From positions 930,001 through 994,000 of the forward strand of contig NC_066269.1 in assembly GCF_905404315.1 (NCBI RefSeq): a stretch of 64,000 nucleotides of DNA, written 5' to 3'. The stretch is from Leptidea sinapis (Eukaryota; Arthropoda; Insecta; Lepidoptera; Pieridae). The position numbers and the translations under genes are program-made. The notes beneath the pieces are model-generated. The model was not told the origin of the DNA, ran no database searches, and saw only the letters and a list, made by a program, of their open reading frames with translations. Below are positions 43,055 to 55,554 of this stretch, one piece after another (positions within the stretch are counted from its first letter, which is position 1; every line of letters begins with the position of its first letter).

Positions 43055-43155
43055 AATAGGAGGACAAACGAGCGTACGGGTCACCTCATATTATGTGATC
43101 ACCGCCGCCCACATTATCTTGCAACACCAGAGGAATCACAGGAGCGTTATTTGGG
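43055..43155 (-). repeat. LINE/SINE 3' tail (family S2)
   Basis: gaggacaaacgagcgtacgg then acaccagaggaatcacagga; antisense. Confidence 0.65.
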
Positions 43156-43487
43156 TCGTCATGCTTGATAGCATATATTCTGTCCGAGCTTTATATTGTT
43201 AATACTCATGTTTTAATTTACAAAATTAAAATTAAATCCATACATCCAAACCAGGTATTTGTTGTAGACAATGATATTCATATTTATGTTATAACGAGTT
43301 AAAGTTTGTGATGTTCTAGTGGCTTATCTCTGGATCTACTAAACCGATTTTGAAAATTATGTAACCAATATAAAGTCACATTAGTTTGAGTGTCATAAGC
43401 TATATAACTTTTAACTTTTAACTGTAACTAATTTTTCTATGAAATCTTGTATATAAAGTGAAACTTTTATAACATCGTCTCAAATGT

Positions 43488-43712
43488 AAAAGGAGCTTTC
43501 TTCCACGTACTACAAAGCTGTGGAATGAACTTCCTTGTTTCCTGGACGATACGACATGGGTACCTGCAAAAAAAGCGCGTACACCTTCTTTAAAGGCCGG
43601 CAACACTCCTGTGATTCCTCTGGTGTTGCAAGAGATTGTGGGCGGCGGTAATCACTTAACAACAGGTGACCCGTACGCTCGTTTGTCCTTCTATTCCATA
43701 AAAAAAAATGTT
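43488..43712 (+). pseudogene. Jockey/CR1-like LINE 3' end
   Basis: The relic coding end (ttccacgtactacaaagctg tgg, gacgatacgacatgggtacc) is followed by the full S2 tail ending ttccataaaaaaaaa. It ties the S2 tail to this LINE. Confidence 0.7.
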
Positions 43713-43719
43713 TTCGTCC

Positions 43720-44880
43720 ATCTAATGCATGTCGCTTTACAGCCGCGGAGTATGGGTGAAGTTTTAATGCATTTTTCCATTTCAATTAAAATATTTAAGT
43801 CAGGTCGAGTTGATTACACGCCAGATTTTAGCACTGGCTCCCCCGAGGAAGCGTGGGTTCGATCCGACATTTGAGCTGACATTTTTTTTTGTTACATTGT
43901 ATTTTTATTTTATGAATAAGTAAAGCAAATTTATACATATATATAGTTCTTTTTATTTCGAATTATGCTGATATTAATGGTAAGTAGGTATGTTTTGCGA
44001 AAAACAGTTTCACTTGCATTATGGTTTCATGAAACCACACAATTCTTTTTTAAGAGCAATGATCAAATCCAGTAACAAAGCTAATAAGAAATATTTTGTT
44101 TAATTTTTCTTAAGTTTTTGTAACAACAATACCAAAATAGGTAACAATTTTGCCAACTTTTAAGAACCTTAGTCTCTGCACCGTTTATTTACTCATGTGG
44201 TCGCGTTCTTCGAAGAACTTTCTTCAAGTACAACAAAACTGAAACAACCTTTTATTGCAAGGGTTTAAAAAGTGTGCATAAACCCACCTATACAGTAATT
44301 CTGTAGTAATTCTAATATTGTAATAGCGAATAGGCTTAACCATAGTCTTAGAATATATTGTGTACTAGCGTGATCAACTGAAATCTGGAGGATGCGTGAC
44401 CAATTTTGATTTGTCAGTGTGTGCGTTGGCTCCTAGTTTGATATTCAAAATTCTAAGCCTAAGAAGCTAATGCCAAGCGTGGCTGACTATTTACGACTTG
44501 TATTAAATCAAAATCGGTTACAGTACCAATAGATTCGCTTTTATTTTCTCAATTATGTCAATAACTCTATACGCTAATATAATACAGTCTATGCTTAGTC
44601 CTCTCTTACTGTAAATAAAAAATATATAATGCACACTTCCTACAAGCATACAATTATTATATGGTCTGATTTATAATGTTAGCAGATTCCTAAACGTGAT
44701 TAAATAGTTAATTAATAACATAAAGCAAACACCTGCTTCCGTGGTGTGTAATAACGTACTTCCCATTCGCTGACTAAACTATGTACCTGATCTTGGGCAC
44801 ATAAAGGTTTACCCTTTGACAGAATAGGGTAGGAAATGGATGCGTAGATTGTGCTTGGATACATAGCATAGTTTAGTATT
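43720..44880. other. No recognisable gene
   Basis: Short frames without motifs; a small LINE scrap (gaagaactttcttcaagtac) at about 44210-44240. Confidence 0.35.
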
Positions 44881-44882
44881 TA

Positions 44883-45300
44883 AACATTTATTTTTATTAA
44901 AAAAGCGGGTCAAATGCGTGTCAGAATCGCTGAGGATGGGTTCCTTACCATCGCACAACATAATACTGTGTAGTATTAATGCTATTTTTAAAATAAGCAA
45001 GAGATGGAGCTATTACAATCACTAAATATTATGAAACAAAGTCCTTCGCCGCGTCTGTCTGTCAGCAATAAACTCAAAAACTGCTGCACTGATTGCCATG
45101 CTGTTTTCACTAATGGATAGCGCCATTCTCGAGGAAGGTTTTAGTATATAATTTGTTAAGTTATTGTATACATATTTGTATAAATTAACGATATTTGTTG
45201 GAGGTGTCGGAAAAAAAGAGCCGTCTGGGAGCTTTCAACGAAAACGCCGTCTAAGCCCTTTGAGAAATAACAAAATAATGTATGTTGAAATTGTGTATCT
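44883..45300 (+). repeat. Dispersed repeat (cgcgtctgtctgtc family)
   Basis: Contains aaagtccttcgccgcgtctg and ctcaaaaactgctgcactga, typical of a lepidopteran non-autonomous repeat. No coding content. Confidence 0.5.
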
Positions 45301-45615
45301 TATATAGGTTTACAGAAAAGTCAGCGATGGTATATTATATCTCTAAAGGATAACTATACTATATCCGTTGTTTCATTTTTAACTAATTAAATAATGATGA
45401 TAACATATTATCACATTATTATTATTGTTTTATACCGCATTTTTTCCAAATTCGTACATATTTGTTTTTTTATTAAGAAATTAGTATGTTCATTAAAAAC
45501 ATGTTGAGCTTTATAAACCAACAATGGACTATTCTATATAAGGATTAAGAGCTTCAACTCGCCTTTTGATGCCATACTGTAGAACAGCGCTTCATCAAAA
45601 TAACGTAAATGTTAA

Positions 45616-45753
45616 CCCCCTTATTCATATTGGTCCGCTAACTTTAAACAGCCGCTTAGGAGTGTTTTTTCTCATTCTGACTTACGTCAATAGAAGAAGA
45701 CAGAGTGAGAATTAGCAATGCTTTACGTTAGCAGACTATTATGAATAAAGGGG
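45616..45753. mobile_element. piggyBac-like MITE, ~138 bp
   Basis: Imperfect terminal inverted repeats of ~35 bp (CCCCCTTATTCAT... / ...ATGAATAAAGGGG). TTAA is at 45612-45615; on the right only TAA remains. TTAA target and CCC ends fit piggyBac-type elements. Confidence 0.5.
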
Positions 45754-45759
45754 TAAGTG

Positions 45760-46480
45760 TATTAAGGTCTTTTAACAATCTTCCAAAAATATAAGAGAGT
45801 TGCCTAAAACTGTAATTGATAATTTGTAATTTAATTATGGCTAAAAGATAAATATTAATATTATAAAATAATTCTGTAGCCAGAAATACTAATATTTAAA
45901 AGTTATTATTTGAGAGTGGTACCTACAAACTAATGATTTTTTATGAGATTATTGAATTACCTATAGCTTTGTAATGTGTATTAATAACGTATAAATGTAA
46001 TAATTAAAATATTGACAATCAAATATTTGTATGCCGATATATTGGCGAATTGTTCTGTATATCTACCAATAATTAAGATCTATGTTACCACGATTAATAC
46101 AAATAAATTTTATTTACACATGAACCAATGCCAAGTTTGGTTCATTAAAGATGGAGGGTATGATGTTTAGCGGACGTTTCGTGGTCTATTTATAGAAATT
46201 TCTATCATAGAATTAACTATTCTACAGGTGTTTAAAGGTTTGTTTTTGGAGGGTGATGTACGTACTTCGGTAACTGTTGGGTTTCTCAGGAAGTTAGTCT
46301 TTAGTGAAGTTGGGTAGGTATAATACATTAAATAACTGTTTTTATATATATTTACATTTTTTATCATTCATATATTTGGTGATAAAAGTGAAAATTTTCT
46401 AATTTTCATCTGGCAGTTACTAATAAATCATTTGTCATCAATGATTCATCTGCATGACGAGGTGTTAATAGCCGGGTACT
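45760..46480. other. No recognisable gene
   Basis: AT-rich; the 66-codon minus frame at 46167 has no motif. Confidence 0.35.
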
Positions 46481-46600
46481 GATTCCCGCTGAACGTTTGT
46501 TGCGGGAGGCCGCCTCGGTTTATAGTGCGGCGCGCGACAAGGCCGAGCCGCGGATAGAATGAGCCAGCATCGAGCTCTCACCTTAACGTAAGGACTGCGT
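46480..46600. other. GC-rich block
   Basis: ggccgcctcggtttatagtg and gacaaggccgagccgcgg contain the inverted pair ggccg/cggcc-like words. It precedes the Harbinger scrap and may be a transposon end or exon relic. Confidence 0.3.
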
Positions 46601-46696
46601 GTGCCTAACACGGCTTATATTATAGCTAGTTTTGCATCAGACCGCACGTTCGGAAGGTTGGTTTTATATTAAATCTTCGACTTGTACAAAAAATAA

Positions 46697-46795
46697 ATGA
46701 AAACAAATTACAGGCTGTCCAGAGCAAGAAGAGTTGTGGAGAACGCCTTTGGCATTTTAAGTTCTGTGTTCAGAATATTGAGGACACATTATTAA
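46697..46795 (+). pseudogene. PIF/Harbinger transposase scrap
   Basis: 32 codons from ATG: NYRLSRARRVVENAFGILSS and FRILRTH, the signature around the third catalytic Glu (VVENAFGIL) of Harbinger DDE transposases. It starts at an exon-like boundary and stops at TAA; the rest of the protein is not nearby. Confidence 0.7.
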
Positions 46796-46799
46796 AAGA

Positions 46800-47120
46800 A
46801 TCCGTAGTTCGTCGAACAAGCGAGGCAAAACACAACAGTGTTGAGTGCGCGCGAAACTTACCGAGGCGCTTTTGAGCTTGGATAAAGAATATGTAATAGT
46901 TCAAGTATTAAACAAATAGGGACCATTGCGGCCAAATTAATAAGGTATAATTCAGATCGCACAGCGCCATTAATCTACATTTTTGTTCATATAGAAGTTG
47001 CCTCTCTTTCTATCGCGTGACTCTTACCTCTTCTGACGACATTAGGGTTGTCTTCTTTATCTAAAACTGTACCTACCTAGTATAAGGTCATCTAGTATAA
47101 AAATAGCTCAGTTTTGTCTG
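46800..47120. other. No recognisable gene
   Basis: No motif or known repeat. Confidence 0.3.
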
Positions 47121-47124
47121 AATT

Positions 47125-47265
47125 CAAATTCAAATATTTTTATTCAAAATAGGATTTAAAATCACTTATTGAACGTTAAAATCTACCACCCATTCAAAAG
47201 AGACTGCCTCAGACCTGAGAAGAATGGGCGCAAGAAACTCAGCAGGCTTTTTTTTATAATTCAAT
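47125..47265 (-). repeat. Jockey-like LINE 3' UTR fragment
   Basis: attcaaatatttttattcaa and cctcagacctgagaagaatg; same family as 39190. Confidence 0.6.
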
Positions 47266-47603
47266 TATAATAGGTGTATGTATAACCGTGATTATAAATC
47301 AATACTCGCGGCAAATAGTCGCGTGCGTTTGCCCCGCGCGGCTGTTCACTCAGTCAGTACGCGGCTTAATGACTTTGACATTTTTAGTTGAATAATGAAT
47401 ATTCTTGGCAAGAGTTATAGAAAATCTCCAATACACAATGCGTGTGTAACGGTGCACATCAGACACTTGCTTAGCTAATGAAAATATCATTAAGTATGTC
47501 TGTTTATAAAATATTATTTGTCACTTTATCATTCTTCTTATAACTATTTGTTATTTAAAAGTGATATCTCTCATTTCTGGGATTAAATTTGTAAACGATT
47601 TAT

Positions 47604-47660
47604 GAACGATGCGGGACTTGAACCCGCGCCTAAGGGTTTCGTCCGATATCTGTTACGGAA
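47604..47660 (-). tRNA. Partial tRNA-like sequence
   Basis: Minus strand shows GCGGGTTCAAGTCCCGC (perfect T stem, proper T loop) then ATCGTTC, the same 3' half as 35756-35829, but the 5' half does not fold as a D arm. Probably a SINE head or tRNA relic. Confidence 0.35.
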
Positions 47661-47974
47661 TAATCGCCTGGTCACACTTGATGATTACACCCTGAATACA
47701 TCCGCGGCAGTTTTAAAGTAGCTCCTATAGCTGAAAAGCCGTTGTACGGTGGCATAATGAGACGTAGTGATGACCATGTAGTGAAGACAGCCCTAAACTT
47801 GACAGACAAAAAGAGGGGCAGAGATATATACATTTGGTACACTAACATGACCAGCCTCATTTATATAGAAAATGTTTCCAACCCGGACAACCCTAGACAG
47901 AATGTCATGGCACAAGAAGATTAGAATAGCCGACCCACCTACAGCCGGAACAGAGCAATGAAGTAGAAGAAGTG

Positions 47975-48345
47975 TGATTTAAATTCAAATATTTTTAATC
48001 AAAACAGGATGTGACATCACTTATTGAAAGTCAAAATCTACCACCCATTACAAAACGAATGCCTCAGACCCGAGAAGAATGGGCGCAACAAACGGCGGGC
48101 TTTTTTTTTTTTTTCATCAATAAATTTTACAAAGTAATATTGTACAATTAAACTTATTATTTAATTGCGTGAGGGCGGTCGCTCCATTCCCAATCTGTGG
48201 CATCGTTAAGAAAGTCATTTATGTTATAGTAACTTTTACCATATAAACATTTCCTAACAATTGTTTTGGATATCGTAATACTTTCGCTTTGAACATTTAC
48301 TAGGATCTTCTTATAAAAGCATAATATACATCGCCTCACAAAATA
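47975..48345 (-). pseudogene. Jockey-like LINE 3' end with coding tail
   Basis: Minus frame ends ...YYNINDFLNDATDWEWSD, followed by the caaatatttttaatcaaaac tail region. Same family as 39190-39520. Confidence 0.65.
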
Positions 48346-48479
48346 TTTACAAGTCTGTTCCTGGTGTTAACATTATGGTTATGACAATTCTAGCTAATTC
48401 ATTTATGTGCTTATGAAATACATAATATTATCAAGAATATATATGTAGATCTATTAATGATATCTATGATAGTCACTGT

Positions 48480-48895
48480 TAACTATAAGTCACTGCTAAG
48501 ATTCATTATTTTCGTGAATCTTACTATACATATTGCACTGAGATGCCGTATCTCAAGTGGTTGAAGAATTGAACTTCCCAAAGAAATGCTACGCTTACAC
48601 ATTAAAGGACCACATTCAGAGAGAATGTGTAGTGGGGTTTTATCTGGACTGTTACAGAATCTACACGCTCTGCAATCTCTGAGACCTAAGATTGAGAGGT
48701 GTTTGTTCAATCTGCAGTGCAAACCAATTAATGTCTTTCCAAACTTTGTCGGCTGATAGTTTCTTATCAGCATCTCCCCATGTCAAAGCCCTTTTACGAA
48801 CTGATGTAGCTTCAAGACGTTTACCAAGTGTTGTTACAATATATCTTATGTTATTGTCAATCCTTGTAGTAAATAATAGTATATTACGCACCTAG
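48480..48895 (-). pseudogene. LINE C-terminal fragment, CCHC type
   Basis: Two minus frames: WGDADKKLSADKVWKDINWF and LIGLHCRLNKHLSILGL followed by CRFCNSPDKTPLHILSEC, the HxxC-type zinc motif at the C-terminus of I/R1/LOA-like LINEs with RNase H. A frame change separates them. Relative: 40430-40560. Confidence 0.6.
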
Positions 48896-48899
48896 AGAA

Positions 48900-49480
48900 A
48901 AAAGTAGATCATTCTCACCCGCGTAATATTGTCGCGCGGGTGGCAATATCCTACTTATCTCACGTGGTACGTATACGATTTTTTTCCCACCTGGATGATA
49001 AGGCTCGCTTTAAGTCACAAAAGTCGTCTTGCTGGGAGAGAATCGGCCACTTTTCTCCCTCGTACCCAATGGTATTATATACAATAAATTGCTCGTACCA
49101 GGGACTAAAAGGCAGCTTTACATCGAGGTGGTTAAAAAATATATTTATATGTTGTCGACTAGTCAGTCACACCAGTAGGAGGCTTTTGGGCCGAAATCCT
49201 GAGCTAAGAGACCTTCGTAAAATACCGGAAACGCTCCTGTAACTATCATTTGACATCAAGTGACCCGAACGCTAGTCTGTCTCCTAACACGTAAGATCAG
49301 ACACCGAACTCGACAAACGTCATTTTTGCCCCAAAAACATGAAAGCCGTTCGTTAATTAAACTTCAAAGACGTCGAGCGTCTGCCACTTAATCTAAATGA
49401 ACAAGCCAACGATTATAGATCACGACACAGTTCACGAACACTCGGTCTTAGATCAGTTATGAACGATACACGTATGGTCA
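48900..49480. other. No recognisable gene
   Basis: 49220-49290 carries a degraded S2-like tail (aaacgctcctgtaactatca). The 100-codon plus frame at 48940 has no motif. Confidence 0.3.
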
Positions 49481-49489
49481 CACACACAT

Positions 49490-49732
49490 CCTTGCTCTTG
49501 ACACGCGGTCGCCGCGGCCGGTCACTCGCCACGCATAATAATAGATTGAAATGAATCAACTTCGAGACTATACTTGCTGTTATGAGTTCCTAGTATGTTG
49601 AGGAGCACTCGCGTTTTGAGTTGCTCGAGTTAAAAGTTGTTAGATGTCGTAAAAAGTTGTGAAAAGTGACGAAATGTGAATGAATGAAAGTTATGTAGGC
49701 GTATGTTATGTCGAGACCGAGGCATCGCTTGG
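49490..49732 (+). CDS. Candidate 5' UTR and first coding exon (MSRPRHRLG)
   Basis: A GC-richer segment (ccgcggccggtcactcgcc) leads into a stretch resembling an insect 5' UTR, then ATG TCG at 49708 encodes MSRPRHRLG and reaches a good donor (TTGG|gtgagt at 49733). An upstream ATG (49703) opens a different short frame that stays open into the intron. Only nine codons are supported, so this may be chance. No downstream exon was found. Confidence 0.3.
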
Positions 49733-49749
49733 GTGAGTTCTATTGTTCA

Positions 49750-52410
49750 TTCAATATGCATGGATAACAATTAACTTCCGTAGGATGCGTACAGTAACAG
49801 TAAACTATAGTGAAAATACATAATACCAGTTTAAAGCTTGAACTTACTTTGAATACCGAAAATACAGTATAGTTATCACCTTTTTTTATATTATAATAAA
49901 AAGCAGTTCTTAGAAAATTAAATATTATAGTGTGATATAATACATCGGATGTTTTGTTTCCAAAAATGCATATAAAACTACAATGGGTCTTTATTTTATA
50001 ACCAATTGTTATTTAAATAATAATTACTTTTACATTTAAATACGACCCATACCCCCGGTCACTCGCCTTCGCCCTATGACCAAGGTCACTGGCATGTATT
50101 GACGCCTTAATGCGGTTTGCATTTGGCAAAATTACTCAAGAACTGGTGTGTTACGAAGCTGTGATTAACTTCTGTTTAAGTGACATATATCCGTTTTTAA
50201 CATGTTGCGACACACGTGAATTATAGACCACCAGTTTTAGTATTTATCGGAACCTGAGACGTAAAGCAACGCATATTTTGTTTAATTTCTCTTCCGCAAC
50301 CTGAAAATTTATAACAAACAAAAGATTTTTAACTAAAATACTGTTTTTTTTTTTGGCGATGGCGATACAATGGCGAAATTTTACCTGACTATAGGAATAG
50401 CCGTCTAAGGTTAGGATAGTTACAAAAAAAAACTTCGTAGATAAATTGACTTGTTAGATAAAATTGTATTGCAAAAGGAACCGGGGAAATAAATAAAATA
50501 TTTATTTCATTTTCACATTATGTGCTGTCACAACTATGAAATCACATCCATTTTAGGTTACATTAAGGAAAGCTATGTGTCAATATGACTGACAGCGATG
50601 AGCGAATGATCAATGAGTTTCTATACCTGTCACTATGATCTACCTAATACTAATAATACCTATCAATTATAGTTACCGCTGTTGTGTTGTTTTGTGCTTT
50701 CTTTATTTTAATAAGTAGTTTCTATTTTACCTGGCTTGGTTTTGGACTTGAATTATATCTTTCCCTCCTTTTAAACTCTGAACCTCATTTTGAACTATTT
50801 CTGCTCTCCATTACTGGACTATTATATGCCCCACGATTTGTTCTAACGTACGCTGTTTATATAACAATAAACAAAATAAAATATTTTGCTTGTTTAATTT
50901 ACTGCTACCTACTTCTACAAAATAAGATCTTGGATTGAGAAAAAGACTAAAACTAGGTACTTATTTTACCAGTTTTTTAAGATTATAAAAATGGAAGTAC
51001 TTAAAAGTCGACCCGAGCCTTAAAATCGTGCGTAGGTTAGGTACACATTAAAAGTATAAACCTACCTACGACTATGGATTGCGCATTTGACTTCCCTCTT
51101 ATAAAGCTATGGACAACCAACTCTGGTTTGTTGCAAATAAACTGTTATTACCATTGCATCAAGTAACAAGTTTCCATTTTATCATAATATAATACTTAGA
51201 GTTGTTGACCGTAGACAGTTTAGTAATTAGGTATTAATTAACTATTTGCCTATGGTTACTAGTTCCTATCCTCAAAGATTTTTGGAATTGGTGTTATTCA
51301 GTGTTATTGTTGTTGGAACATGTTAGTTGTAATATAATAGATAAGTACACTATAGCTGTTAGAACGCTAAAGTAATAAAAAGAAAAACATAACCTAAAAA
51401 CTCAAACAAAATAAGCATTTATTTCTCCATTGTCCGGGTTCCAAATTAAAAATGAATAATGTCAGTAGATGCAGAAAATTATAGATAATTAATTAGTACA
51501 CGTCAGTTCTTGAGACGCTACCATTCAATTTCAAATATTTTGTAGTATGAAACTTCGCCATTGTTCTTTAAGGCGCTCATTTTTTACTATGAGACTCTTA
51601 ATTTATTCATATTGCTGACATTATTGCTGCACAGTCCCTTAATATCCGAAGCGTTGCAAGCGTACTGTTATACCCTGACTATCTATAGGGATATGCTCAC
51701 ACCATGAATCTCGATGTTATCATCTGCAGATTATCTCTATGTTAGGGCGTTTCGCGGCAGTTGGTAGTCCGTATCTCTCAGTAGTCAGTATCAACAGATT
51801 CACTCGATTGTATGAAACGTGCAGTCATTGATAGATTGACAGATGACGGCTATAATCTTGAAAACAACGGAGATAGCCGAAATCCACTATGTTTTAAGCA
51901 ACTGTTCGCTTTCAAACTTTGCCGGACTTCGTGGCCAATCGCGATACTTTAATTACTACTATTTCAAACTTATGTGAAATCACTGCAACTTTCACACTAA
52001 ACTAAATTTCAATTTTTACTCAGGCCGTCCGGCCTCCTATTACGTAGTATTTTCGTCGTCTTTGGTCAGTAATTCTCAACCCTCCTAATAAGTCTTAAAT
52101 CTTTATTTTCTATTATATTAAATCGTGTTTACTAAATCTTGTTTAACTCAATAAATCATCAGTTTAAACAAAGGCCTTGTTTAAAACACAAGGACCCGTA
52201 TATCAGCACGTAGAAATAGAATGTATCCTGTATACAATGTCAATCATAAAACCAGAATTAAAAAACAAAGAACTAATGTGTTACACCTCATTTCAAACGA
52301 CATTTAATCAGCAAGTTTTCCTGATAGAGACCCTCTCTTTTACGGAGTACATTTTTTTTTCACATTGCGCTTTTAGATTAAGCATTAATTTTGGGTAAAA
52401 AGTAATTGGC
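49750..52410. other. No recognisable gene
   Basis: AT-rich. An 84-codon hydrophobic frame at 50684-50938 starts at GTG and lacks splice or RBS-like context. No repeats recognised. Confidence 0.35.
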
Positions 52411-52414
52411 ACCG

Positions 52415-52545
52415 TAATCATAACTAGAATTAGATTAATTAATTAGATTATCTAAGAATACACAATTATTTTTATACTTTTTAGTGCATATTATATCTAG
52501 GTATATTGTTTTGAAATAGTGTTTTTGAAGTCTGTTGTTTTGTTG
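52415..52545 (-). repeat. Single arm of the 1323-1617 fold-back family
   Basis: taactagaattagattaatt and tactttttagtgcatattat match the 1528-1617 arm. Confidence 0.6.
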
Positions 52546-52559
52546 TGCTAATATATTAT

Positions 52560-53530
52560 CTAGTAATACCGTTTTTTTATTATTTTATATCACATTATTT
52601 TAAATAAGTAGTCTAGTTGTAAAAGAACTCACTATTTTAAAGAAAACAAAAATATTCATAATTTTTAGGGTATTCTAGGTTCTATTAGGGCTCATAAATA
52701 TAATTTTAATTATCGCCAAGCTGTAGAACATATTTTTGATGGAAATTACCTCCTTTATCTTCCTATTTCGTTTGATCCACGACTTTTTCGCCACCCTATA
52801 TATACAGGCGACAGTCATCACACAACGAATTAGCACTTATAACGTGTCGATTACCTCCTATTTAAGATTTCTGTGAAATTAATTTAAATTGCTAAAACGC
52901 CCACCTGTAAACAAAAGCCCCCAGTAAGTATCATGTAAGTTAAACGTGTCTCCGAAATTGACGACCAAATATGGTTGTTGGCCAATTTAAATATGTCTAT
53001 ATAAACTAAAATATTCACAACAGGTTTCGTGGCACCATAAGCCAGACCAGATGCGACCTTCACCTAATGTTCAGGAAATAGCACCGCAAGTTCAAACATT
53101 GTCAAGAATTAAAAAAGTCGTTTGAAAACTCTTTAAGGCGCGCCTAACTTTATTTTGTGAGTATTGAAACAGAGAAAGAAAAAACATTTCTTCACTTATT
53201 TCGAAATGACACTTATGTACCTTTTTTTACCATCACTTCAGTTAAAAAGTTAAGCTTTAATGATAAAAAGTCGCCAGACGCTCTAGGTGTCCTCTCGCCG
53301 TGGCCCCGCTCTCACCTCCTCACGTCGCGCGTGCGACTAAAGCACATCTTAACTATAACTATGTATGTAGTTACAAACCTACCTTGGCTGACATCGACTT
53401 ATCAATGTACTAGGGGTGAGACGTATTTATCGTCACAGGTATTAAAATATCACCGGTTCTCACTGTGACAAGATACAAAAATAACAGTGACAAGTATTAG
53501 GAGTATTTTGTAACAACTAGTATTTTGTGA
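52560..53530. other. No recognisable gene
   Basis: 53280-53345 contains an antisense copy of the spacer motif at 1478-1530 (gtgaggaggtgagagcgg). Otherwise noncoding. Confidence 0.35.
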
Positions 53531-53547
53531 CAACTATGCCTAACAAT

Positions 53548-54488
53548 CTGTCGACGCCCCGCTCGGAACGTCCGACCATTGCCTGGAGTGTAGTGTCTAT
53601 CCAACGCCCACGTCGCAAACCACCAGCGACCCGCCGCGTTTGGCACTACAAGTCAGCAGATTGGGATAGGATGCGTTCCTTTTTTGCATACTACCCTTAG
53701 GGCAAGGTTTGTTGCCCTTCGGATGATCCTAGGGCCTGCGCCGTTGCAGTAGCCGATGTGATACTGCATTGCATGGATATTTTTAAACCAAGCTCTGTAG
53801 TACCGATCGGTGGTAGATCACAGCCCTGGTTCGATGCGTCAGTCAAAGTAGCATCTGACTGCAAAAAAATGGCGTATAAAACTTGGGTTGCGCCGCTGGG
53901 CTCAAAGGATCCGAACTGCAAAGTTCTAAAGAGGAAATATAACCGTGCCTCCAGATTCTTCAAGCGGCTAAACGCCCGTGCGAAAGCGAAGCACGTTGTC
54001 AAAATCGGCGAGCGGCTTTCCAGTTACCCGACTGGACCAGGCAAGTACTGGTCGTTGTCGAAAGCTGTTCCTGATAACTTCAACCAGCCATCCCTGCCGC
54101 CGTTGCACATGAGGAATGACACCCTGGCCCATGCGACAAAAGAGAAAGCCGATCTACTGTGCGCTCTTTTCGGCTCCAACTGGACTCTTGATGACAACGG
54201 AAAAACACCGCCGGTGTCAGAGCTATGCCTGAAGTACAGTTCAGACAGAAAACTGTTCGGCGAGCTCTGTTTTCGTTGGACGTCAAGAAGTCGAGCGGGC
54301 CGGATGGCATTTCTCCAATCATGCTTAGAACCTGTGCCCCTGAGTTGACGCCGCGGCCGGTGCTAACGCGTTTATTCCGGCACTCTTATTCTAAAGGCGT
54401 AGTCCCCGACTCATGGAAGTCAGCCCTTGTCCATCCGATCCAAAAAAAAAAACAGACAGTTCGGTTCCGGCAAACTTTCAGTTTTTGA
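53548..54488 (+). pseudogene. Jockey-like LINE ORF2, endonuclease end to RT start
   Basis: Begins with the endonuclease end (GTSDHC in one frame), shifts to RRVWHYKSADWDRMRSFFAY with a TAG at 53698-53700, then runs 196 codons (PIGGRSQPWFDASVK, GERLSSYPTGPGKYWSLSKA) and shifts again to the RT entrance VRRALFSLDVKKSSGPDGIS with VVPDSWKSALVHPI. It is cut off at an A-run at 54443-54453 before the catalytic YADD. At least three disabling changes make it dead. Confidence 0.8.
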
Positions 54489-54783
54489 AGTCGGGTTTTT
54501 GTAAACGTAGTTTTTTTATAGTATACGTTTTATTGCGATCGGCTATTTACCCAAATTAATTAACTCTTAGAATAGCCTTTAATCAAACTATAAGTAAGTA
54601 TAACATAGGTAAGAAAGACATTGAAAACCTTTAATTATATTATAATAGTTACTGCGTACTTAATAGCTAACAGAGTATGCAGACACATACCTCGCTAGGA
54701 CAGGAATAGAATGTTATGCAGGAGGCATACCGCGCAAGCATAGGTACGAACTTAAAGTTAAGTTATATATAGTTCTAGTTACT

Positions 54784-54830
54784 TATGTAGTCAAAGTTGA
54801 CTACATAATATACGTAATATTATGTAGTCA
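54784..54830. repeat. Chained hairpins (tgtagtca/tgactaca)
   Basis: 54785-54795 pairs with 54797-54808 (tatgtagtcaa/ttgactacata), and 54798-54811 pairs with 54817-54830 (14 bp perfect). The middle arm can pair either way, a two-state cruciform. Confidence 0.7.
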
Positions 54831-54869
54831 CAATATCTGTGCACCTCGACGGTATGCGATGCCCTCCCA

Positions 54870-55165
54870 CTTTTTTTATGACAATGCGGGATGAGACGAG
54901 CAGGACGTTCGGCTGATGGTTATTGATACGTCATGCCCTTACAATGCAGTACCGCTCAGGTTTCTTGAAAAACGTCGTCACCTTAATCATAGGATGTAAA
55001 GTATCATTTGCCCAGTAATATCAATAGCTACGGCGCCCTTCAGACCGAAACACAATAATGTTTACACATTACTGCTTCACGGCAGAAATAGGCGCCGTTG
55101 CGGTACCCATAATCTAGCCGGCATCCCGTGCAGAGGAGCCTCCCACTGGTCCCACTTCCCCAGTT
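54870..55165 (-). repeat. SINE-like repeat (family S1)
   Basis: Poly(T), gatgagacgagcaggacgtt, ggcgccgttgcggtacccat, then ggagcctcccactggtccca. Confidence 0.7.
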
Positions 55166-55213
55166 TGAACAACATAAAGAAGTGAGATCATAGACTAAAC
55201 AAATGGTCGGATT

Positions 55214-55550
55214 TGTTACAACCGGAACATTCGCCGGTCCGGTGGGCGCCTCGCGCCAACTGGTCCGGAGTCGTACTCGCAGTCGAAGTCGTACCTAGCA
55301 GCGAATATGGTCCGCTACCAGACCGAGTCCGATGAGGGCTAAAATATGTAAATATTAATAAATACAACCATGTGTAAAGGCTATTAGATTTAAATTAATA
55401 AATATAAAAAGAAACGTCAATAAATAGTTATTTTTTGAACCAGTGAGCACAGTTCGTTTTTGTTGCGAGTCCCGCGTGTTAATCTCGATCAAGCGAACAA
55501 AACTATTATGGTAATTGTGGTATACGAATATTGTAATATAATAACAAGCT
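55214..55550 (+). mobile_element. Possible solo LTR
   Basis: Begins TGTTAC and ends AATAACA, is GC-rich at the 5' end (ggtccggtgggcgcctcgcg) and AT-rich with AATAAA in the middle, a composition like an LTR. It abuts the retrotransposon scrap at 55555. No clear target duplication was seen. Confidence 0.3.
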
Positions 55551-55554
55551 CCAC

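Noticed and set aside
50684..50938. 84-codon hydrophobic frame with several membrane-like stretches
   Set aside because: Starts at GTG, AT-rich composition alone gives Phe/Leu/Ile/Tyr-rich peptides, and there is no splice or homology support.
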